Origin: Bergeyella sp.
GTDB taxonomy: Bacteria > Bacteroidota > Bacteroidia > Flavobacteriales > Weeksellaceae
DNA: 64,000 nt
Direction of reading: 5' to 3'
Assembly: GCA_030263285.1 (NCBI GenBank)
Contig: SZYB01000002.1
Span: 248,001 to 312,000, forward strand
Numbering within the stretch: the stretch's first letter is position 1; each line of letters starts with the position of its first letter. The notes beneath the pieces were generated by a model, which saw only the letters and a list, made by a program, of their open reading frames with translations, had not been told where the DNA came from and did not search any database. Made by a program: the position numbers and the translations under genes. Positions 54,817 to 63,959 of this stretch are shown here, in pieces.

Positions 54817-56103
54817 TTGTTCGGAATAGAGAAACAAAAAAACCATCAGGTTAAAGAATATAATATTCTTTATGGAGTTATGTTATTCCTTTTCTATACT
54901 TTATTTATAGTACTGGCTACATTGTTTGAGTACATCAATTACCGTCTCCTAGAGCTTCCCAGTACCATTGATCAGGGTAATTTCTTGGTGCTTATAGTAT
55001 TTGGGGAGCAGCTTTTTCCCAAAACTGCAACCGAGCTGGAGAAGCTGCTAAAAAATTTCGATTTTACAGATATGCTTATGGGAGGCATGCTCAACTTTTT
55101 ATTGTTTGCCGGTGCCATTCATTTGAATATCAAAGATTTAAAAGAGCGGTTTGTCCCTGTATATGTTGTTTGCTACGGTAGGGTGGTGATTTCTGCTTTT
55201 GTTGTGGGTATTGGGGTGTATTATATTTTGCCTTTGGTGGGGTTTAAAATTCCTTTTATTTATTGTATGGTTTTTGGAACGCTTATTTCTCCCACAGATC
55301 CGGTGGCGGTACTGGGCATACTGAAAAAAGTAAAGGTGTCCAAATCATTAGAAACCAAAGTGACAGGGGAATCACTTTTTAATGATGGCGTTTCGGTAGT
55401 GGTTTTTGCCGTGATTCTACAGCTTGCTGTGGGAGAAAAAGTAAATATTATACTCTTTTGGGAAAAGAAGCAGGGAGAGGTTTGTTCCTTGGGTGTGTGC
55501 TCGGGTTTGTCGGGTCACGTGCCATGACAAAAATCATGGATAACTATATTATTTCCGTGCTTATTACCCTTTCGGTAGTTATGGGGGGATATTTGTTAGC
55601 GAGAGAGATGCATTTTTCCGGTCCTCTTACGATGGTGGCAGCAGGTCTTTTTATGGGGAATTTTAATCCCAATTTTATAAAAGAAACAGAAACGAAAGAT
55701 TATTTGGTAAAATTTTGGGAGTTGATGGATGAGGTTCTGAATGCAGTTTTATTTCTGTTTATTGGTTTTGAGTTGCTGCTCATAAAAAATATGAACGACT
55801 TTTTGGTGGCAGGGCTTATCTGTATTGTGGTGGTTTTTTTGTCTAGGGTTCTTTCTATTACAATACCGAGTAGGCTTATTGCAATGAAATACAGATTTAC
55901 CCCCCCAGGCTATTAAAATTTTGGTTTGGGGAGGCATTCGTGGGGGCGTATCCATTGCCCTTGCACTTTCTATTCCCAAAAACGAATATAGAGATATTAT
56001 CATCAGCATTACCTATTGTGTGGTGGTATTTTCTATTGTGGTACAAGGATTTACGATAGGAAAACTGGCCAATGAAAAAATAGAGCAGAAAATACTTGAA
56101 TGA
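54817..56103 (+). pseudogene. Frameshifted Na+/H+ antiporter of the CPA1/NhaP family
   Basis: The three consecutive frames 54817-55527, 55458-55916 and 55921-56103 together make one antiporter: GGMLNFLLFAGAIHLN, FGTLISPTDPVAVLGILKK, TGESLFNDGVSVVVF, MDEVLNAVLFLFIGFELLL and WGGIRGGVSIALALSIPKNE are all classic CPA1 motifs. Two breaks are certain. One is near 55460-55480, next to an AAAA run. The other is at a run of seven C's just before 55916, where six would restore the frame. PSTIDQGNFLV and CYGRVVISAF hint at further compensated shifts. The only start is TTG. It may be inactive, or switched by the C-tract. Confidence 0.8.
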
Positions 56104-56139
56104 TTTTTCTGAAAGGAAAAAAGATGAATTGTTCTAAAA

Positions 56140-56673
56140 AACAGAAAAACCTGCATTTTCTGTATCATGGTGCGATAAAACACAGAAGGCTTTGGCATTC
56201 CAAAAACATGAAGAACACAAAAAACTTTTGGAAAGTCTAAAGAAAAAAATATCAAAAATCTCAATTGTACTGTGGAGTAGGTGTATGAAAAGGTATTTTC
56301 CAGAATAGACTGTCTTCATTTTGCCCATTGTTCTAGAACGATCAATCCGCTTTTCGCAGAGAAGCGGTATTACAAAGAATCTCCAGTTTTTTTGAATACA
56401 GCCTTTTGAGTTTGAAAGAAATATCTGAAGACGGATGAGGATCATGATAAAATCTTAAATCAACTGCCGTGTATTGTTCCGGCTGGGGATAATTATTGCG
56501 TTATCTATAAAGTAAGACCTAAAGCCTGTTGCGAGTATCCCCATACCAACCGGAAAAGAAATCTACCAGATTGATAAAAACTTACCTCACAGAACACAAA
56601 AATTTGTCCTGCAGCTTATATTTTTGTGGAAGAGTTAAAATTAGAAGAGCTAAAATTAAAAGAAAAGGCTTGA
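56140..56673 (+). pseudogene. Decayed YkgJ-type cysteine-cluster protein gene
   Basis: Several frames give parts of a zinc- or iron-chelating YkgJ-family protein of about 160 residues. ALAFQKHEEHKKLLESLKKK (56189 on) is the start region, and RIDCLHFAHCSRTINPLF the first cysteine cluster, where the family has CxxCxxCC. DHDKILNQLPCI with DNYCVIYKVRPKACCEYPHT is the second cluster. ICPAAYIFVEELKLEEL runs to a TGA at 56671-56673. At least three frameshifts or stops lie between, and two cluster cysteines have become Phe and Ser. It fills the 56104-56697 gap. Confidence 0.78.
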
Positions 56674-56697
56674 GCAGAAATACTAAGGAAAGAAAAT

Positions 56698-57621
56698 CTA
56701 TTTTTTAGGCAAAAAAATTTCAGCCAGCATGCATCTGGCGCTCCCTCCTCCCAGAGTTTCTATGGTGGAGAGATCGGGAGATAAAATGGTATTGTATCTT
56801 TCTAATTTTTTTATCTGATCCTCTGTGAGAGCAGCATAAGCTGCTTGGCTCATGACAAGAAACTTTTTTCCTTTCTTATTCTTTAGCTGCAGCATGTTCC
56901 CTGCAAAATTTTGCATTTGTTTTTCGGTAATTTCTATAATTTCTTTTTGGGTAGAAAGGATAGCATCCATTACTAATTTTTTCTCTTTTATATCCTCTAT
57001 AGCCTCTAGGCAGATTACAACATATTGGCTTGCCACACACATCATTACGTTGGTATGATAGACGGGCAGTCTCCGATCTCCCACAGATTGATAAGATCTA
57101 AAAATGATAGGTTTATATTGGGTTTTGTTACAAAAGTAAAGAAAAGCCTCCGGATCCATCCTTTTGGAGACCGAAGCGTAGGCAATTTTGTACTCATGGT
57201 CAAAAATTATGCTTCCCGTTCCTTCCAGGTATTTTTCCTTATTCTCGTAGAAGGTATAATCCTGTATGTTTTTCACAAAAAATCCCAAAGATTTTAGATG
57301 TTCTATAATATCCATTCTCCTTTCCTCCCGTCTGTTTTGGGCATACATAGGGTAGAGAACTACGTCGCCTTCATGTCCGAAACTTACCCAATTGTTCGGG
57401 AATATGGAGTCCGGGGTATGAGGTTTTAAGGTATCTTTTATCACAACAACCTCAATTCCGTTTTTGGACAAAAGTTCTGCAAAATTTCTGAACTCAGCCA
57501 GCGCTTGGCTTTGAATATTCTGGAGTTTGACGTTTTTTTGAAAAAAATTATTTTCAGCCGTCTGATCGTTAAAGCCAAAAGCAACGGGCTCTATCATGAG
57601 AACGGTATCTGCGTTTTGCAT
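56698..57621 (-). CDS. ctlX: Citrulline utilization hydrolase CtlX-type, guanidino-group modifying fold
   Basis: Protein of 307 residues of the pentein fold. The start MQNADTVLMIEPVAFGFNDQ is characteristic of the CtlX group. FPNNWVSFGHEGDVVLYPM carries the conserved Asn-Asn-Trp region, and GTGSIIFDHEYKIAYASVSKR follows, split here as GTGSIIFDHEYK and IAYASVSKR. The C-terminal LGGGSARCMLAEIFLP carries the catalytic cysteine. The reported role is in arginine/citrulline degradation. It is next to a second pentein gene, with which it probably works. Confidence 0.87.
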   Translation of the reverse strand: MQNADTVLMIEPVAFGFNDQTAENNFFQKNVKLQNIQSQALAEFRNFAELLSKNGIEVVVIKDTLKPHTPDSIFPNNWVSFGHEGDVVLYPMYAQNRREERRMDIIEHLKSLGFFVKNIQDYTFYENKEKYLEGTGSIIFDHEYKIAYASVSKRMDPEAFLYFCNKTQYKPIIFRSYQSVGDRRLPVYHTNVMMCVASQYVVICLEAIEDIKEKKLVMDAILSTQKEIIEITEKQMQNFAGNMLQLKNKKGKKFLVMSQAAYAALTEDQIKKLERYNTILSPDLSTIETLGGGSARCMLAEIFLPKK

Positions 57622-57656
57622 CGCTATAGCTATATAATATATGTGTATTTGTCAAA

Positions 57657-58571
57657 TTAATCACGTACCAGTGGAAGGGTAGAGCAGCGCAAAAGCCCGC
57701 CCATTTTGGCAATTTCTCCATACGGAACCAACTCCACGGTCAGTCCCCATTTCTCTTTCAAAAAAAAATTCAGCCGTGTAAAGGAGGTATTTGATACCAC
57801 AACTTCCGGTGAGATAGAAAAAACGTTGGGAAACATTTCAAAAGCCTCTTCTCCGGAAATAATAAAGCAGTTTTTCTCTCCATAAATATCCAAAATCTTT
57901 TTATAATCTTCTTTGTGTACAAATCCCTCCGGATATACGAGGCACCTGTTTTTACCCACAAGATTGAAAGCACAGTCCAGATGTAATATACCCTGTAAAG
58001 GATCGGTATCGTGCTTTTTCAGATCAAAAGCGAGTACTTCTTTTTTAGGAAAATATTCTTTCAGAAACTCTATAGCCAGCGCATTGGTTCTTGCGGTCTT
58101 ATATTCTTTATAATTTTTGTTGCAACACACTCCCACAAAAAGATGATCCTCTGTTACCAGCACATCGCCGCCTTCTATGTGGACCTCCTCGGGCAGATGT
58201 ACAATGCATTCGGGAGACAAAGAAGCAAAAATTTCCTGATAGGCGTCTTTTTCTCTTGCCCGATCAGGAATAATGTTTGAAAAAATAATTTTGTCTTCAA
58301 TGACAAAGGCAATATCTCTTGAAAAAACCTGATTACAATCTTCAATATTCCTGGGTCTGAGGACTTCTATTTGGTATTTTCTCAGCACTCTCTCAAAGGC
58401 ATTCATTTCATTTATAATGGAATCCTCCGTAGGATAAGTATTTGTATAGACAGAATGATAGGATTTGGCATCAAAGGCCTCTTCCAGAGAGGGAGGGTCT
58501 CCCGGTGAGTAAGGAAGTCCCAAAACCACCGTTTTCAGCTTTCCTGTTTCATTTTGAATATTAAGCCTCAT
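57657..58571 (-). CDS. Dimethylarginine dimethylaminohydrolase / arginine deiminase-like protein
   Basis: Pentein-fold hydrolase of 304 residues from the start MRLNIQNETGKLKTVVLGLP; a longer frame to 58613 adds residues outside the family. CNQVFSRDIAFVIED, PEEVHIEGGDVLVTED, HLDCAFNLVGKNRC and the catalytic GGLLRCSTLPLVR are present, giving the Asp-His-Cys layout. It may hydrolyse methylated arginine, arginine or a citrulline precursor. The neighbour CtlX, 35 bases downstream on the same strand, suggests a joint pathway that ends in glutamate, with gdhA close by. Confidence 0.82.
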   Translation of the reverse strand: MRLNIQNETGKLKTVVLGLPYSPGDPPSLEEAFDAKSYHSVYTNTYPTEDSIINEMNAFERVLRKYQIEVLRPRNIEDCNQVFSRDIAFVIEDKIIFSNIIPDRAREKDAYQEIFASLSPECIVHLPEEVHIEGGDVLVTEDHLFVGVCCNKNYKEYKTARTNALAIEFLKEYFPKKEVLAFDLKKHDTDPLQGILHLDCAFNLVGKNRCLVYPEGFVHKEDYKKILDIYGEKNCFIISGEEAFEMFPNVFSISPEVVVSNTSFTRLNFFLKEKWGLTVELVPYGEIAKMGGLLRCSTLPLVRD

Positions 58572-58670
58572 AAATTTAAGTATTGTCTTAGTCCGTATCT
58601 CCCTGTCAGTCAAGGAAGTAAGGTATACTTCCTCAGAAAGAACGAATTAACCTCTAGAAGTTTCGGCTAT

Positions 58671-59957
58671 TTATCTCTGATCTATCGGAACGAAGTTTCT
58701 TTTTTTTGCTCCTGTGTAGACTTGTCTTGGTCTTCCTATGGGATCTCCGTTGAGTCGCATTTCTTTCCACTGAGCAATCCATCCGGGGAGTCTGCCCAGA
58801 GCAAACATTACCGTAAACATTTCTGTGGGGAATCCCAATGCCTTATAAATAATGCCTGAATAGAAGTCTACGTTAGGATAAAGTTTTCTCTCTATAAAGT
58901 AATCATCCTCCAATGCTATTTTTTCTAGTTGTAGCGCAATGTCCAGTGCTTTGTCTTTGATTCCCATTTTAGATAAGATCACATCTGAGGCTTTTTTTAT
59001 GATTTTTGCTCTCGGATCAAAATTTTTATATACCCTGTGCCCAAAGCCCATAAGTCTAAAATTGTCATTTTTGTCTTTTGCTTTGGCTATATATTTTGCT
59101 ACGTCTCCCCCATCTGATTTTATGCGCTCCAGCATCTCTATTACCGCTTGGTTTGCACCCCCGTGTAATGGTCCCCACAATGCAGAAACCCCCGAGGAAA
59201 TAGAGGCAAAAAGTCCCGTGTGCGCAGAGCCTACGAGCCTTACCGTGGAGGTAGAGCAATTTTGCTCATGATCGGCATGTAAGATAAGGAGTTTATCTAG
59301 GGCATCTACAATATAGGTATCCAGCTCAAACTCTTCATTTGGTAATCTAAAGACCATTTTATAAAAATTTTCCACATAATTGAGACTATTGTCCCCATGG
59401 TTTAGGGGGAGCCCCTGTGTCTTTCTATAAGTCCATGCACACAGATGAGCAAACTTCGCGATCATGAGTTCTGCTGCATGATTAAGATCTTCTACAGACT
59501 GTGCGTCCACAGCTTTTGGATTAAAGGCAGTAAGCGCAGAGGTGAGGGTGGATAAAACCCCCATAGGATGAGCATATCTGGGAAATGCATCTATGATCTT
59601 TTTCATTTCCTCCGCTACGTAATTATGGACTTTTATATTAGCCTCAAAAGTGTCATAATCCTTCTTGCCGGGCAACTCTCCATTGAGAAGAAGGTACATT
59701 ACTTCTGTAAAGTTGGATTTTTCCGCAAGCTCCTCTATGGGGTAGCCCCTATATAAGAGCTCCCCCTTATCTCCATCTAAAAAAGTAATCCCGCTGCTGG
59801 TGGATCCCGTATTTTTAAACCCGTAATCCAGAGTGATAAGACCGGTTTGGCTTCTGAGCTGAGAAATGTCTATCCCCCTGTCCCCTATAGTACCTTCCAC
59901 GACAGGATATTCGTAGGAGTTCCCTCCATAATGCAATACAACTTTGTTTTCTGGCAT
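58671..59957 (-). CDS. gltA: Citrate synthase
   Basis: First enzyme of the TCA cycle, joining acetyl-CoA and oxaloacetate. It has 428 residues, the hexameric type II length. FLDGDKGELLYRGYPIEELA lies near the start, LLILHADHEQNCSTSTVR holds a catalytic histidine, and GPLHGGANQAV and FGHRVYKNFDPRA hold further active-site residues. MFALGRLPGWIAQWKEM closes the core. gdhA ends 40 bases upstream on the same strand, and a -7 box overlaps the end of gdhA. Confidence 0.96.
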   Translation of the reverse strand: MPENKVVLHYGGNSYEYPVVEGTIGDRGIDISQLRSQTGLITLDYGFKNTGSTSSGITFLDGDKGELLYRGYPIEELAEKSNFTEVMYLLLNGELPGKKDYDTFEANIKVHNYVAEEMKKIIDAFPRYAHPMGVLSTLTSALTAFNPKAVDAQSVEDLNHAAELMIAKFAHLCAWTYRKTQGLPLNHGDNSLNYVENFYKMVFRLPNEEFELDTYIVDALDKLLILHADHEQNCSTSTVRLVGSAHTGLFASISSGVSALWGPLHGGANQAVIEMLERIKSDGGDVAKYIAKAKDKNDNFRLMGFGHRVYKNFDPRAKIIKKASDVILSKMGIKDKALDIALQLEKIALEDDYFIERKLYPNVDFYSGIIYKALGFPTEMFTVMFALGRLPGWIAQWKEMRLNGDPIGRPRQVYTGAKKRNFVPIDQR

Positions 59958-59992
59958 ATTATATTTTTTGTTAATAAATACAGATAAATAAA

Positions 59993-60000
59993 CAAAACTA
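59993..60000 (-). promoter_or_regulatory. Likely -7 box of gltA
   Basis: On the minus strand the bases read TAGTTTTG, matching TAnnTTTG, and overlap the gdhA stop codon. It would start gltA transcription about 30 bases before its ATG. No -33 TTTG at ideal spacing was seen. Confidence 0.35.
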
Positions 60001-61356
60001 TACGATCCCCTGGGCCAGCATGGCTTCGGCTACTTTTACAAAGCCAGCAATGTTTGCTCCTTTCACATAGTTCACATATCCATCCTCTTCTTTTCCATAA
60101 TCTCTGCACACTCTATGTATCCCGATCATGATTTCCTTTAGTCGGGCATCTACTTCCTCTGAGGTCCAGTTGAGGCGGATAGAGTTCTGGGTCATTTCTA
60201 GTCCGGAAGTAGCGACGCCTCCGGCGTTAGACGCCTTACCGGGGGAAAACAGGACTTTATTGTCCAGCAGATAATTAATAGCCTCCAGAGTAGAAGGCAT
60301 GTTGGCGGCTTCGCATACACACATTACTCCATTGGAGACAAGGGCTTTGGCGTCTTCCAAATCCAGTTCGTTTTGGGTGGCACAAGGGAAGGCTATGTCA
60401 CATTTTACTTCCCAAGGGCGTTTGCCTGCATGAAATTCTGCATTGGGATATTTCTTTGTGTAGTCTTCCGCCCGGTTGTTACCAGAGGCTCTTAGCTCCA
60501 GAAGGAAATCTACTTTCTCCCCAGAGATTCCTTCTTTATCGTAGACATAGCCATCGGGACCGGAAATAGTGACTACTTTTGCTCCGAGCTGATCAAGTTT
60601 TTTTATCACGCCCCATGCTACATTTCCGAAACCGGAAACAGCCGCTATCTTCCCGTCAATTTTCCTGCCAATGGTCTTGAGCATTTGCTCTGCAAAATAA
60701 ACGACCCCATATCCGGTAGCTTCGGGTCTTATAAGCGATCCCCCGTAGGCGAGTCCTTTTCCCGTGAGAACACCAGAGAATTCATTTCTTATTTTTTTGT
60801 ATTGCCCGAAAAGATATCCTATTTCCCTTGACCCTACGCCAATATCTCCTGCAGGTACATCGGTTTCGGGGCCAATATGTTTGCAAAGCTCGGTCATGAA
60901 TGCCTGACAAAAGCGCATTACTTCCATATCTGATTTCCCCGATGGATCAAAATCGGCACCTCCTTTTCCTCCTCCCATAGGAAGAGTGGTGAGAGAGTTT
61001 TTAAACACTTGTTCAAAGGCCAGAAACTTGAGCACGGATAGGTTCACAGAGGGATGAAATCTTATTCCCCCTTTGTAAGGACCGATAGCAGAATTCATCT
61101 GGATTCTAAACCCACGATTTACCTGAATTTCTCCGGAGTCATCTACCCAGGGAACACGAAAGATAATTATCCTTTCAGGCTCGGCCATTCTTTCCAGAAG
61201 CTTTTTGCCTTGGTATTCTTTTTTGGAAGAAATAAAGGGAATAACGCTCACTGCGACTTCTTTTACCGCCTGAAGAAACTCCGGTTCGTTCGGGTTCTTG
61301 GCCTCAATTATGGCTAAAAAGTCTTGAATTTTTTGTTCAACAGAGTAGTGTTCCAT
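59998..61356 (-). CDS. gdhA: NADP-specific glutamate dehydrogenase, class I hexameric
   Basis: Makes glutamate from 2-oxoglutarate and ammonia or the reverse. It has 452 residues. LPMGGGKGGADFDPSGKSD (near 123-141) holds the catalytic lysine, PAGDIGVGSREIGYLFGQYK the next active-site region, and AVSGFGNVAWGVIKKLDQLG the nucleotide loop. NMPSTLEAINYLL and ATSGLEMTQNS are also typical. Length and the KGGADFDPKGKSD-like motif place it with the NADP enzymes of hexameric type. It may consume or supply glutamate for the arginine-degrading pair downstream. Confidence 0.95.
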   Translation of the reverse strand: MEHYSVEQKIQDFLAIIEAKNPNEPEFLQAVKEVAVSVIPFISSKKEYQGKKLLERMAEPERIIIFRVPWVDDSGEIQVNRGFRIQMNSAIGPYKGGIRFHPSVNLSVLKFLAFEQVFKNSLTTLPMGGGKGGADFDPSGKSDMEVMRFCQAFMTELCKHIGPETDVPAGDIGVGSREIGYLFGQYKKIRNEFSGVLTGKGLAYGGSLIRPEATGYGVVYFAEQMLKTIGRKIDGKIAAVSGFGNVAWGVIKKLDQLGAKVVTISGPDGYVYDKEGISGEKVDFLLELRASGNNRAEDYTKKYPNAEFHAGKRPWEVKCDIAFPCATQNELDLEDAKALVSNGVMCVCEAANMPSTLEAINYLLDNKVLFSPGKASNAGGVATSGLEMTQNSIRLNWTSEEVDARLKEIMIGIHRVCRDYGKEEDGYVNYVKGANIAGFVKVAEAMLAQGIV

Positions 61357-61483
61357 AGATTAACTTGTAGATATAGGGGATATAGAGCTAAATTATTCCT
61401 CACAAATTTAATTTTTTTTATTTCCCACGAAGCTTTTTTTATCAAAAAAACAATAAAGATTAAAAAAAAATCTGGACAGAACT

Positions 61484-62590
61484 CTATAGAGTTGAGAACA
61501 GTTTTCCTGGAAAGGACTGAATGTATTGACGAATTTCCAATTCCAAAAGTATGGGAAGTAGGACAAATGAGGAAAGACCAGAGAGTAAAGCAATCTCATC
61601 CAGAGAAATTTTGGGGTGAGATTTTATAAGGTGATACACCTTTTTTTGTTCTTCGGATAAATGCTCCATACTTTGGGGGGATGGATGATCATAAAACAAT
61701 TCGCTTTGCCCCATACCCAGATCCTCCAGAAAAGTATCGACAGATTCCAGGGCAATTGCTTTATTTTGATAAATAAGCCAATTACAGCCTTGGCTATAGG
61801 GATCGGTAATTTTTCCGGGAAGGGCAAATACTTCTCTTTCATATCCCAGGGCAAAATTTACTGTGCTTAGAGATCCTCCTTTTTTTGCAGTTTCCACTAC
61901 TACTAAGTGTCGGGATATTCCGGCTACTATACGATTTCTGCGGATAAAATTTTCTTTTTCCGGTTTTTGATGAGAAGAAAATTCTGTGACAAGCGCTCCT
62001 CCATTTTCTAAAATACTTTTTGCGAGGGAAATATTTTTTGAAGGATAGAGCGTGCGAAATCCGTGAGCAAGTACCCCGATAGTGGGTATCTTTTTTTCTA
62101 TAGATCCTCTATGCACAGCGGTATCTACCCCGTAGGCAAGCCCACTTACCGTTGTATAGGGAGATCTCGAAAGCTTCTCCAAGAGACGAGTGATGAATGC
62201 TTTCCCATAAGGAGTTATGTTTCTCGTTCCCACAATACTCAAGGGATGAAGATTTTGGGGCAGAGTTCCCTTTATAAAAAGGACGCTGGGAGCATCTGCG
62301 CAATCTTCAAGAAAATAAGGGGGTCCCTCAAGGTGATGCAGGTTAATTTTTATGTTGTTCCTGTGGCAGAACTCGAGTTCTTTTTCTGCTTCAGAAATAA
62401 AATCTCCCCGACCTATCTCCGAAAGAGACTTCAGAGACATACCCGCTATTTTTTTTAGGTGTTTTTTATTCTCTTTCCAGACACTCTCTGCGCTTCCATA
62501 AGCTGTAACAAGCTTCCTGAAGTTTACATCTCCGATAAGATGGCACCTTCTCAGCGCGATGGAGTAAAGATGTTCATCGGAAAACGCCAT
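61484..62590 (-). CDS. dprA: DNA processing protein DprA
   Basis: Loads RecA onto incoming single-stranded DNA in natural transformation, and is kept in many non-competent bacteria. It has 368 residues from the ATG at 62590 (MAFSDEHLYSIALRR); the longer frame to 62665 is not family-like. An N-terminal SAM-like domain covers about 1-75. The Rossmann core has SIVGTRNITPYGKAF, VSGLAYGVDTAVHRGSI, ENFIRRNRIVAGIS and VVVETAKKGGSLSTVNFAL. A C-terminal winged-helix domain follows about residue 295. It may be co-transcribed with the small secreted protein upstream. Confidence 0.93.
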   Translation of the reverse strand: MAFSDEHLYSIALRRCHLIGDVNFRKLVTAYGSAESVWKENKKHLKKIAGMSLKSLSEIGRGDFISEAEKELEFCHRNNIKINLHHLEGPPYFLEDCADAPSVLFIKGTLPQNLHPLSIVGTRNITPYGKAFITRLLEKLSRSPYTTVSGLAYGVDTAVHRGSIEKKIPTIGVLAHGFRTLYPSKNISLAKSILENGGALVTEFSSHQKPEKENFIRRNRIVAGISRHLVVVETAKKGGSLSTVNFALGYEREVFALPGKITDPYSQGCNWLIYQNKAIALESVDTFLEDLGMGQSELFYDHPSPQSMEHLSEEQKKVYHLIKSHPKISLDEIALLSGLSSFVLLPILLELEIRQYIQSFPGKLFSTL

Positions 62591-62616
62591 CAGAAAACGA
62601 TTGAGAACTAAAGGTA

Positions 62617-62847
62617 TTAAAATTTTTTCAGTCTTTTTTCCGAATCTTTCCCGAAATGTTCCCACGGATTTTCTTTTGGTAAATAAGATACCTCCCCCCT
62701 AGGGGTCGGCAAGGTATTTTTCCAAATTTTATCGTCTTTTTCACCTGTTTTCTTGCAACAGAGAAGTAGTGGATCTCTCGGACATTCCACTAGAAAACCC
62801 TGAGATATGAGGAGGAATTGAAGAAGAAGAAATACGGCTTTTATCAT
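62617..62847 (-). CDS. Small cysteine-containing secreted protein, unknown
   Basis: From MIKAVFLLLQFLL the frame has 76 residues. The first 17 look like a signal peptide, VECPRDPLLLCCKK holds three cysteines, and the rest is charged with NPWEHFGKDSEKR at the end. It lies 26 bases upstream of dprA on the same strand, with no other gene in the space. I do not recognise the family, and it could be a degraded relic. A second upstream ATG is in frame at 62874. Confidence 0.5.
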   Translation of the reverse strand: MIKAVFLLLQFLLISQGFLVECPRDPLLLCCKKTGEKDDKIWKNTLPTPRGEVSYLPKENPWEHFGKDSEKRLKKF

Positions 62848-62956
62848 GCAATAGCGAATAATGGGGGATAACAAACAGAGAAGATTTGTCCCGTATTTAA
62901 AGTAAAAACGCCGAAGAAATAAACTTCTCGCAAAACAGAGGCTACTTTATTTTTTT

Positions 62957-62964
62957 TACTTTTG
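62957..62964 (+). promoter_or_regulatory. Likely -7 box of the DUF3078 gene
   Basis: TACTTTTG matches TAnnTTTG and lies 20 bases before the ATG at 62985. It overlaps an in-frame GTG at 62964, so that GTG is not a start. No -33 TTTG was found. Confidence 0.4.
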
Positions 62965-62984
62965 TGGGAACATTAAATAAAAAA

Positions 62985-63959
62985 ATGAGAAACACTTTCC
63001 TGATTTTCCTATCAAATGCAGCAATTGTTTTTTGCAGTGCACAAAAAACGGTGGGTGTATTGAAACCAAAACTAACCACCAAAGACTCTATCGCCCAGCT
63101 TGCAGATTCGTTGCCAAAAAAGGAGAGACATTGGTCTATTTCAGGGCAAAACTCCCTTACACTCAATCAAGCCACCTTTTCTAACTGGATAAATGGGGGG
63201 GCAAACAATATTGCATGGATCTCCAGAGTGAATTATAATTTTACTTACCAAAAAGACAAAAATCTGTGGGATAATAATATAATTTTGGCCTACGGACAGA
63301 ATTCTACACAAGATATCGGGAAAAGAAAATCTCAGGATATGATAAATATTACGACCAATTATGGGAAGCAAATATCTCGGCATTGGTTTATTTCCACGGG
63401 AGCCGGTCTAAGTACTCAGTTTGCTCCGGGTTATGAAGACGCTAACAACCCAAAGGCAAAAAAACTCTCAAATTTTATGGCACCCGGTTATCTTAATTTG
63501 GGGATAGGTTTTACTCACATGCGGAATAAGGACCTCGTCATAATTATGAATCCGGCCAACGCCAGGCTTACAATGGTTTTAGATAAAGAACTGCAGGTGG
63601 CCAATAGTTATGGTCTCCTAAATAACGGGGAGAGTCTGTTGCTACAATTTGGTTTTTACGGCTCCGTTGCATATAACCTCAAAATTATGGAGAGCATTAC
63701 TATGGTCAACAAGGGGACGGTTTTCTCAAATTACCTTAAAAATCCCGAAAGATTGGTTTTGAGTTACAGTGCGATAATTAACCTTAAAGTAAACAAATAT
63801 ATTTCTTCTGTAGTTACGTTGGATTTATTTTACGATCACAACCAAATACAAAAAACACAGTTAAAACAGACTTTGGGTGTAGGGCTTTCTTATAATTTTT
63901 CTAATGGGGTAGAGAGGAAGGTTAATGAATATCTGGGTTCTTGGCTAAAGAAACAATAG
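62985..63959 (+). CDS. DUF3078 outer-membrane beta-barrel-like protein
   Basis: Protein of 324 residues with an N-terminal signal peptide (FLIFLSNAAIVFCSAQ), then a linker and a DUF3078 domain. NQATFSNWINGGANNIAWIS, SRVNYNFTYQ and GQNSTQDIGKRKSQD are typical of the family, followed by alternating amphipathic strands and GVGLSYNFSNGV. The role is unknown; members are outer-membrane proteins of Bacteroidota. The start ATG at 62985 is chosen over the in-frame GTG at 62964. Nothing else is seen up to the window end. Confidence 0.9.
   Translation: MRNTFLIFLSNAAIVFCSAQKTVGVLKPKLTTKDSIAQLADSLPKKERHWSISGQNSLTLNQATFSNWINGGANNIAWISRVNYNFTYQKDKNLWDNNIILAYGQNSTQDIGKRKSQDMINITTNYGKQISRHWFISTGAGLSTQFAPGYEDANNPKAKKLSNFMAPGYLNLGIGFTHMRNKDLVIIMNPANARLTMVLDKELQVANSYGLLNNGESLLLQFGFYGSVAYNLKIMESITMVNKGTVFSNYLKNPERLVLSYSAIINLKVNKYISSVVTLDLFYDHNQIQKTQLKQTLGVGLSYNFSNGVERKVNEYLGSWLKKQ

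Noticed and set aside
55516..55521. CACGTG core in the antiporter relic as a parS site
   Set aside because: Flanking bases do not match the consensus on either side.
62964..62984. GTG at 62964 as the start of the DUF3078 protein
   Set aside because: It lies in the likely -7 box, and the signal peptide begins properly at the ATG at 62985.
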